Positions 1 through 4,822 of a stretch of DNA of 7,460 nucleotides are shown one piece after another. The stretch lies in assembly GCA_023404705.1 (NCBI GenBank), contig JAEYAU010000230.1, forward strand, positions 1-7,460, read 5' to 3'. Numbering within the stretch: the first letter of the stretch is position 1; each line of letters begins with the position of its first letter. The position numbers and the translations under genes were made by a program. The DNA comes from Pseudomonadota bacterium. Its GTDB lineage: Bacteria; Pseudomonadota; Alphaproteobacteria; Rhizobiales; Xanthobacteraceae. The notes beneath the pieces are model-generated. The model had not been told where the DNA came from, made no database searches, and saw only the letters and a program-made list of their open reading frames with translations.

Positions 1-789
1 CGCGATGATCGCGCGGCAGTCGGCGAGCGAGCGCAGCGTGAGCGCCTGGTCGATGCCGGGCACGGGCGGGCGCACCGGCTCGGCGCCGGTCGCGAGCAGC
101 AGCCGGTCGTAGGGGACGGTCGCGCCACCCGCGAGGCTGACGGTACGTGCTGCCGGATCGATCTTATCGACGCGCGTCGAAAGACGCAGCTCGATGCCGT
201 TCTCGGCATAGAAATCGTCCCCGCGCAGCGGCACCCAGTCTTCCGGCGCATTCCCCGCGAGATAGTCCTTCGAGAGGTTCGGCCGATCGACGGGCCCGGC
301 CGCATCGTCGCTGAGCATGACGAGGCCCCCCTCGTAGCCGCGGCGGCGCAGCATCTCGGCCGCCGCGAAACCGGCGGCGCCGCCGCCGACGATCACGATG
401 CGCTTCGGCGTTTCGCCGGTCGAGGCTTGCGCTTTCTTCGCCGGCGGATTCAGCCGTCCGCGCACGAACACCTTGCCGCCGACTTGCTCGACCGACCAGC
501 AGGAGAGCGGGCTAAGGGCCGGCGCATGCGTCGCCTCGCCGGTGCTCAGGTCGAAGCGGGCGTGGTGCCACGGACAGCGCAGGTGGCCGTCCGTTACGAG
601 ACCATCGGCGAGCGGCGCATGATAGTGCGTGCAGTGCGCACCGATGGCGAAAACCTGGGTGCCCTGGCGCACGAGCAGCACCTGCTCGTCGTCCACATGG
701 CCGGCCAGCATGCCGCTCTCGGGAAATTCGTTGAGATCGACGCCCTGGCGGAGATCCGGCCCACGATCAGCGTCATCCTGGCCTGCCAT
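1..789 (-). CDS. Rieske [2Fe-2S] / FAD-dependent pyridine nucleotide oxidoreductase, N-terminal part (3' end outside window)
   Basis: I read 263 residues with no stop before the window edge. Residues 1-112 form a Rieske-type ferredoxin domain: C53-T-H55 and C72-P-W-H75 are the two halves of the Cys-X-His ... Cys-X2-His cluster-binding motif. After a Pro/Lys linker (about 113-128), residue 130 onwards is an FAD-binding Rossmann fold with the dinucleotide motif VGGGAAG (134-140), the DRPNLSKDYLAG block (168-179) typical of ferredoxin-reductase-like flavoproteins, and the LLLATGAEP motif (230-238). The NAD(P)H-binding and C-terminal domains should lie beyond the left edge; relatives with this architecture (AIF-like/AIFM3-like) are around 500 residues. 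The expected role is electron transfer from NAD(P)H through FAD to the Rieske cluster or a partner protein in the cytoplasm; the true acceptor cannot be read here. The start is fixed by a perfect AGGAGG five bases before the ATG. It is divergent from the GyrI-like gene. The family is secure, the substrate unknown. Confidence 0.93.
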   Translation of the reverse strand, partial: MAGQDDADRGPDLRQGVDLNEFPESGMLAGHVDDEQVLLVRQGTQVFAIGAHCTHYHAPLADGLVTDGHLRCPWHHARFDLSTGEATHAPALSPLSCWSVEQVGGKVFVRGRLNPPAKKAQASTGETPKRIVIVGGGAAGFAAAEMLRRRGYEGGLVMLSDDAAGPVDRPNLSKDYLAGNAPEDWVPLRGDDFYAENGIELRLSTRVDKIDPAARTVSLAGGATVPYDRLLLATGAEPVRPPVPGIDQALTLRSLADCRAIIA

Positions 790-794
790 GATAT

Positions 795-800
795 CCTCCT
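795..800 (-). promoter_or_regulatory. Shine-Dalgarno of the Rieske-FAD oxidoreductase
   Basis: On the minus strand AGGAGG is followed by ATATC and then ATG (789-787), so a perfect anti-SD match sits at 5-nt spacing. This decides the start of the oxidoreductase and implies efficient translation. Confidence 0.85.
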
Positions 801-843
801 CGAGCTTCTGCTCATTGGATGGGTTTACGGGCGAAAGGTTCCC

Positions 844-1314
844 ATGGCACCTGTTGTTTCACTGCAGGCCGTTCAGCCGCGCCGGCTCGCGGCGGTTCGG
901 CGCAAGGTCGCGATCGGCGCGGTCGGCTCGGCGTGGGGACCGGCCGTGGATCAGGTGTGGGCCTTCCTGCGCACACAGCCCGGGCTCCGCACGGACGGGC
1001 ACAATATCTTTCTCTATCACCATCCGGCGCATCGCGAAGCGCCCATGGATGTGGATTTCGGGGTCGAGGTGACGCGCAGCTTCACCCCGGCAGGCGAGGT
1101 CTACCCAACGGAAACGCCGGGCGGCGAAGCCGCGGTCGCGGTTCATGTCGGCGGTTACGATCGCCTGAAAGAGGCGCACGACGCCGTCCACGCCTGGGTG
1201 CAGGCGCACGACAGGGCCTTCGCGGGACAATCCTGGGAGATCTATGGCGATCCCACGCCCGATCCGGCGGAGACCGAGACGACGATCGTCTATCTGCTGA
1301 AGTCGGCAGGCTAG
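844..1314 (+). CDS. GyrI-like / AraC effector-binding domain protein, stand-alone
   Basis: The protein has 156 residues and no DNA-binding domain. It resembles the GyrI-like small-molecule-binding fold (the SHS2-repeat domain of BmrR, Rob and the SbmC/GyrI protein). The family hallmarks are in the C-terminal half: the AVAVHVGGYDRLKEAHDAV segment (beta strand, Gly-Gly-Tyr, then a helix) followed by a Trp-containing helix, and near the end WEIYGDPTPDPAETETTIVYLL, which matches the usual E-x-Y-x-D-P ... T-x-I-x-x-P/L ending. The open frame extends far upstream, but that part is antisense to the Rieske gene. The ATG at 844 is chosen because AAAGG (834-838) precedes it by 5 nt and it clears the divergent gene. 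In other bacteria such single-domain proteins bind or hydrolyse small hydrophobic/cationic compounds or modulate gyrase; which applies here cannot be told. The 54-bp divergent gap suggests shared control with the oxidoreductase. The gene ends 68 bp before the PolX-like gene on the same strand. Confidence 0.85.
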   Translation: MAPVVSLQAVQPRRLAAVRRKVAIGAVGSAWGPAVDQVWAFLRTQPGLRTDGHNIFLYHHPAHREAPMDVDFGVEVTRSFTPAGEVYPTETPGGEAAVAVHVGGYDRLKEAHDAVHAWVQAHDRAFAGQSWEIYGDPTPDPAETETTIVYLLKSAG

Positions 1315-1382
1315 GGGCATCGACCGCCGGGGCGGAGCCAAGAGGCGGGCTTGTGCGTTGTCGAGGTCTCTGGACCCGCAAT

Positions 1383-3074
1383 ATGGCTCGCTCCGACAGG
1401 CTCGACTCTCAGGCGGTTGCATCTCTTCTGCGAGAATATGCGCACCGCACCGCCTTGCGCGGCGGCAACCCCTATCGTGCGCGCGCCTATGAGCGGGCCG
1501 CTGACAGCCTGAGCGCATTGACGGAGCCGCTGGACCGGCTCGTCGACCAGGAGCGCCTGACGGAAATTCCCGGCATCGGCGATGCCATCGCCGATATCGT
1601 CGCCAAGCTGCATCGCACCGGGACGCATCCGAGCCTCGAAGCCATGCGCAAGGAGATTCCGAGCGGCGTGCTCGAGCTCCTGCGCGTGCCGGGACTGCGG
1701 CCCGAGAAGGTGCTGAAGCTCCACCAGGCGCTCGGCATCAGCTCGCTCGCGGAGCTCGAGCAGGCGGCGCGCGAGGACCGCATCAAGGCGACAAAGGGAT
1801 TGGGCGCCGCGCTGCAGACCAAGATCCTGAACAACATCGAGATCGCCAAGCAAGGCGAGCGGCGCCGGCACATGCATCGTGCGGCCGCGCTGCTGAAGAA
1901 CGCCGCCGAGCGCCTCGAGCGCGGCAATCCGGACCTCGAGCATATCGAGATCGCGGGCGAGCTGCGGCGCGGCTGCGAGCTGATCGGCAGCTTGTCCCTG
2001 GTCGCGCGGGCAGACGTGGAGGAGGGCCCTGCCAAGCTCACGTCGCATGGCGACCTGCAGGTGCATCTCACGGATCGCAAGCACTTCGGCGCGGCGCTGT
2101 TGCGCGCCACCGGCTCCGATGCGCATGTGGACGCGCTCGAAACGCTGGCGCGACAGCAGGACCTGCGGCTCGACGAGCGCGGCGTCTGGCGCGGACGCAA
2201 GCTGATCGCGTCACGGCGCGAGGAGGACATCTACCGGGCGCTGGGACTTCAGTTCGTTCCGCCGGAGCTGCGCGAGGGCGAGGACGAGATCGCGCTCGCC
2301 CGCGAAGGCCGGTTGCCGAAGCTCGTCCGCGATCAGGACATCCGCGGCATCGTGCATGCGCACACGGATCTGTCGGATGGCGTCGACACGCTCGGCGAGA
2401 TGGTGGCCGCGACACGCAAGCGCGGCTATCAGTATTTCGGCGTCGCGGACCATTCCAAGTCCGCGCATTATGCGGGCGGGTTGTCTCTCGAGGAGATCGA
2501 TGCGCAGCACCGCGCCGTCGACGCGCTGAACAAGCGGCTCGGCAAGGACTTCCAGGTGTTCAAGGGGATCGAGTCCGACATCCTCGCGGACGGGTCGCTG
2601 GACTATCCGGACGACGTGCTGGCGCGCTTCGACTTCGTGGTCGCGAGCGTGCACAGCCGCTTCAAGCTCGATCGCGCGGCGCAGACCGAGCGCATCCTGC
2701 GTGCCGTGAGCCATCCCGCGACCACGATCCTGGGACACATGACGGGCCGGCAGCTGCTGCGACGTCCGGGCTATGAGGTCGACATCGAGGCGATCCTCGC
2801 GGCCTGCGCGCGATACGGGGTCGCGGTGGAGATCAATGCCAATCCGTGGCGGCTCGACCTTGACTGGCGCTGGCATCGCCGCGCGCTCGAAGTCGGCTGC
2901 ATGATGTGCATCAATCCGGACGCGCATTCGACCGAGGAGATCGACCTCACGCATTGGGGTGTCGAGATGGCGCGCAAGGGCGGCGTGCCGGCCGAGCGCG
3001 TGCTGAACTGCCTGACGCTCGCGGGCTTCCGCAAGCATCTGCAGCAGCGCAAGGCCTTGGCGAAGGCGGCGTGA
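1383..3074 (+). CDS. polX: PolX-family protein: HhH + degenerate Pol-beta-like core + intact PHP nuclease domain
   Basis: The 563-residue protein is full length for bacterial PolX (about 570). Order: N-terminal 8-kDa-like domain with helix-hairpin-helix motifs (IPGIGDAIADI at 62-72; further HhH-like turns around VPGLRPEKV and TKGLGAALQTKI); nucleotidyltransferase core (about 185-260); C-terminal PHP domain (about 320-560). The PHP ligand residues are all visible: H325/H327 (HAHTDLSDG), D356/H357 (ADHSKS), E397 (KGIESDIL), H424 (ASVHSRF), H452 (GHMTG), D513/H515 (NPDAHS). In PolX this domain is a Mn-dependent 3'-5' exonuclease/AP endonuclease. The polymerase core looks dead: the G-S motif is G192-E193, the D-x-D pair is S203-L204-S205, the third aspartate of V-D-L-R is H228, and the Tyr-Phe pair before TGS is R241-A242. 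I infer a DNA-structure-guided nuclease or phosphoesterase without nucleotide transfer. The ATG at 1383 has a poor SD; a GTG at 1353, 7 nt after AGAGG, would add 10 residues. No frameshift is evident; the flanking family sequence stays in frame. Confidence 0.92.
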   Translation: MARSDRLDSQAVASLLREYAHRTALRGGNPYRARAYERAADSLSALTEPLDRLVDQERLTEIPGIGDAIADIVAKLHRTGTHPSLEAMRKEIPSGVLELLRVPGLRPEKVLKLHQALGISSLAELEQAAREDRIKATKGLGAALQTKILNNIEIAKQGERRRHMHRAAALLKNAAERLERGNPDLEHIEIAGELRRGCELIGSLSLVARADVEEGPAKLTSHGDLQVHLTDRKHFGAALLRATGSDAHVDALETLARQQDLRLDERGVWRGRKLIASRREEDIYRALGLQFVPPELREGEDEIALAREGRLPKLVRDQDIRGIVHAHTDLSDGVDTLGEMVAATRKRGYQYFGVADHSKSAHYAGGLSLEEIDAQHRAVDALNKRLGKDFQVFKGIESDILADGSLDYPDDVLARFDFVVASVHSRFKLDRAAQTERILRAVSHPATTILGHMTGRQLLRRPGYEVDIEAILAACARYGVAVEINANPWRLDLDWRWHRRALEVGCMMCINPDAHSTEEIDLTHWGVEMARKGGVPAERVLNCLTLAGFRKHLQQRKALAKAA

Positions 3075-3086
3075 CAGGCGACGGAA

Positions 3087-3108
3087 GGTCGCGCGGGCGA
3101 TCGCTTTT
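3087..3108 (+). terminator. candidate Rho-independent terminator after the PolX-like gene
   Basis: Starting 12 bp after the PolX-like stop codon, GGTCGC (3087-3092) can pair with GCGATC (3097-3102) around a GCGG loop, a 6-bp stem with one G-U pair. Two bases later comes TTTT (3105-3108). The stem is short and the T run has only four bases, so this is a weak candidate. If real, it separates PolX-like transcription from opgGH. Confidence 0.4.
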
Positions 3109-3235
3109 CCATCAGCGCGGCCTCGACGTCTGCGATTGAAGAAAAGTTGTTTTGCGCCTCGCTGCCAGGATCCCGCGTATGGGTCGGATGGTACGGGCGG
3201 CAAGGTTCGACGGCTTTCTGACATTTCGTTCATGT

Positions 3236-3260
3236 GGAACCGAGGCGCACGGCACTCATT
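3236..3260 (+). promoter_or_regulatory. candidate EcfG-type (general stress sigma) promoter for opgGH
   Basis: GGAAC at 3236-3240 is followed after 16 nt by CATT at 3257-3260. The alphaproteobacterial EcfG consensus is GGAAC-N16/17-CGTT, so the -35 is perfect and the -10 matches 3 of 4 bases. Transcription would begin near 3266-3268, giving a leader of about 30 nt before the TTG start of opgG at 3296. I see no good sigma-70 promoter in the rest of the 221-bp gap (3075-3295). Control by osmotic or general stress would suit periplasmic glucan synthesis, but that is inference. Confidence 0.35.
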
Positions 3261-3284
3261 GTAAGTCGGGGGCGATGGCGCTCG

Positions 3285-3290
3285 AGGAGG
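3285..3290 (+). promoter_or_regulatory. Shine-Dalgarno of opgG, pointing to a TTG start
   Basis: A perfect AGGAGG lies 5 nt before TTG 3296, the same spacing as AGGAGG-ATG in the Rieske gene of this window. The upstream in-frame ATG at 3275 has only a run of five G (3268-3272) in front of it. The site therefore favours TTG 3296 as the start. Confidence 0.65.
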
Positions 3291-3295
3291 TCTTG

Positions 3296-4822
3296 TTGCA
3301 CCGTCGTGATCTCGTTCTCGGAGGCTTGTCGCTTTCGCTCCTGACAGCACTCGCGCGGAACGTCAGCGCCGGCACGGCGCTGGCTGCCGATGAGTGGAAG
3401 CCGTTCGATGCGCCGTCGGTGCGCGACATGGCGCGCGATCTCGCGAGCAAGCCCTACAAGGCGCAGAATCGCGAGCTGCCGGCGGAGCTGAAAGACATCG
3501 ACTACGACCGCTATCGCGCGATCCGCTTCGTGCCCGACAAGGCGCTCTGGCGCGGCGACAATCTGCCGTTTCGGGTCCAGTTCTTTCATCGCGGATTCAT
3601 CTTCCAGGATCGCGTCGACATCTACGAGGTCGCACAAGGACGCGCGCGGCCGATCCGTTACACGCCCGACCTGTTCTCCTTCGGCGAGCTCGCGCCGCCG
3701 AAGCAGGATGCGGATCTCGGCTTCGCGGGCTTCCGCCTGCACACGCCGATCAATCGCGGCGACTATTACGACGAGGTCGGCACGTTCCTCGGCGCGAGCT
3801 ATTTCCGCGCCGTCGGCAAGGGACAGAAGTTCGGGTTGTCGGCGCGAGGATTGTCACTGCGTACGGGCGATCCGAAGGGCGAGGAGTTTCCCGCCTTCCG
3901 CGCGTTCTGGATCGAGCGGCCGCAGCCGCAGACGAACTCGATCGTGGTGCATGCGCTGCTCGACAGCGAGAGCGCGGCGGCCGCCTATCGCTTCACGATC
4001 CGGCCGGGCGAGACCACCGTGTACGACGTCGAGATGGGCATCTATCCGCGCGTCGCGCTCGATCAGGTCGGCGTCGGCACGCTCACCAGCATGTATTTCT
4101 TCAGCCCGGGCGATCGTGACGGGGTCGACGATTTCCGTCCGGCCGTGCACGACTCCGACGGGCTCGCGATCCGCAACGGGCGCGGCGAGCAGCTCTGGCG
4201 GCCGGTCGCCAATCCGCGCGATCTGCAGATCAGCGCGTTCGGCGACACCAATCCGCGCGGCTTCGGGCTGCTGCAGCGCCAGCGCGACTTCCGCGCCTAT
4301 GAGGATCTCGAAGCCGAGTACGAGAAGCGGCCGAGCGCCTGGGTGGAGCCGATCGGCGACTGGGGCGAGGGACAGATTTTGCTGGTCGAGATCCCGACCA
4401 AGAACGAGTACAACGACAATGTCGTCGCGTTCTGGCGGCCGAAGGATCCGCTGCAGCCCAAGCGCGACTACACCTTCGTCTATCGTCTGCACTGGGGCCG
4501 CGAGAGCGCGGCTTCGCCGGAGCTTGCGATCTTCGGCGCGACACGCGTCGGCGGCACCGAAGAGGGCGAACGGCAGTTCGTGCTCGACACGACGGGCGAG
4601 GTGTTCAAGAGCCTGCCGGGTGACGCCGAAGTGGTTGGCAGCGTCTCGGCCGACAAGGGCAAGATCCGGCACGTCGTCACGCAACCGAACCCGCACACCC
4701 GCGGCTGGCGGCTGAGCTTCCGGCTCGCGCCCGAGAAGGCGAGCGCGGTCGAGCTGCGCGCGCAGCTCCTGCATAAGGAGAAGCCGATATCCGAGGTCTG
4801 GGTTTATCGATGGACGCCGTGA
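3296..4822 (+). CDS. opgG: Periplasmic glucan biosynthesis protein OpgG/OpgD (MdoG/MdoD family), Tat-type export
   Basis: The 508-residue protein (E. coli OpgG has 511) has the highly conserved OpgG family blocks: NLPFRVQFFHRGFIFQ, DLQISAFGDTNPRGFGLLQR (D317, N319-PRG), a YEKRPSAWVEPIGDWGEG stretch (D355-W356), and VEIPTKNEYNDNVVAFW (E371, D374). The family is periplasmic and required for osmoregulated periplasmic glucans; E. coli OpgG and OpgD have been shown to be beta-1,2-glucanases (GH186). The N-terminus (residues 1-30) has twin arginines R3-R4 followed by D-L-V, a hydrophobic stretch and A28-L29-A30 before ADEW, which looks like a Tat signal with cleavage after residue 30. A Tat signal is characteristic of OpgD rather than of Sec-exported E. 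coli OpgG, so OpgD-like activity is possible. The start is taken as TTG 3296 because of AGGAGG at 5-nt spacing; ATG 3275 would give 515 residues. The stop codon lies inside opgH (13-nt overlap), showing an operon with translational coupling. Confidence 0.93.
   Translation: MHRRDLVLGGLSLSLLTALARNVSAGTALAADEWKPFDAPSVRDMARDLASKPYKAQNRELPAELKDIDYDRYRAIRFVPDKALWRGDNLPFRVQFFHRGFIFQDRVDIYEVAQGRARPIRYTPDLFSFGELAPPKQDADLGFAGFRLHTPINRGDYYDEVGTFLGASYFRAVGKGQKFGLSARGLSLRTGDPKGEEFPAFRAFWIERPQPQTNSIVVHALLDSESAAAAYRFTIRPGETTVYDVEMGIYPRVALDQVGVGTLTSMYFFSPGDRDGVDDFRPAVHDSDGLAIRNGRGEQLWRPVANPRDLQISAFGDTNPRGFGLLQRQRDFRAYEDLEAEYEKRPSAWVEPIGDWGEGQILLVEIPTKNEYNDNVVAFWRPKDPLQPKRDYTFVYRLHWGRESAASPELAIFGATRVGGTEEGERQFVLDTTGEVFKSLPGDAEVVGSVSADKGKIRHVVTQPNPHTRGWRLSFRLAPEKASAVELRAQLLHKEKPISEVWVYRWTP

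Noticed and set aside
427..843. Upstream extension of the GyrI-like frame on the plus strand
   Set aside because: This part is antisense to the Rieske-FAD gene and encodes no family-like sequence. The real start is ATG 844.
1324..1335. CCGCC/GGCGG hairpin between the GyrI-like and PolX-like genes
   Set aside because: The stem is very short (effectively 4 bp) with no T run; not distinguishable from chance at this GC content.
819..1382. Upstream extension of the PolX-like frame
   Set aside because: It overlaps the GyrI-like gene in another frame and adds a Gly/Arg/Ala-rich stretch absent from PolX. The PolX-type sequence begins at about 1383.
1311..2230. Long minus-strand open frames opposite the PolX-like N-terminal half
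   Set aside because: Their composition is a mirror of GC-rich sense codons; no recognisable protein and no credible SD.
2211..3350. 379-codon open frame on the minus strand, opposite the PHP region
   Set aside because: It is a shadow of the PolX-like gene: low-complexity Arg/Ala/His composition with no domain, starting inside opgG.
3708..4774. Alternative plus- and minus-strand frames inside opgG
   Set aside because: They are Arg/Ser-rich shadows. OpgG is conserved along its whole length in the chosen frame.
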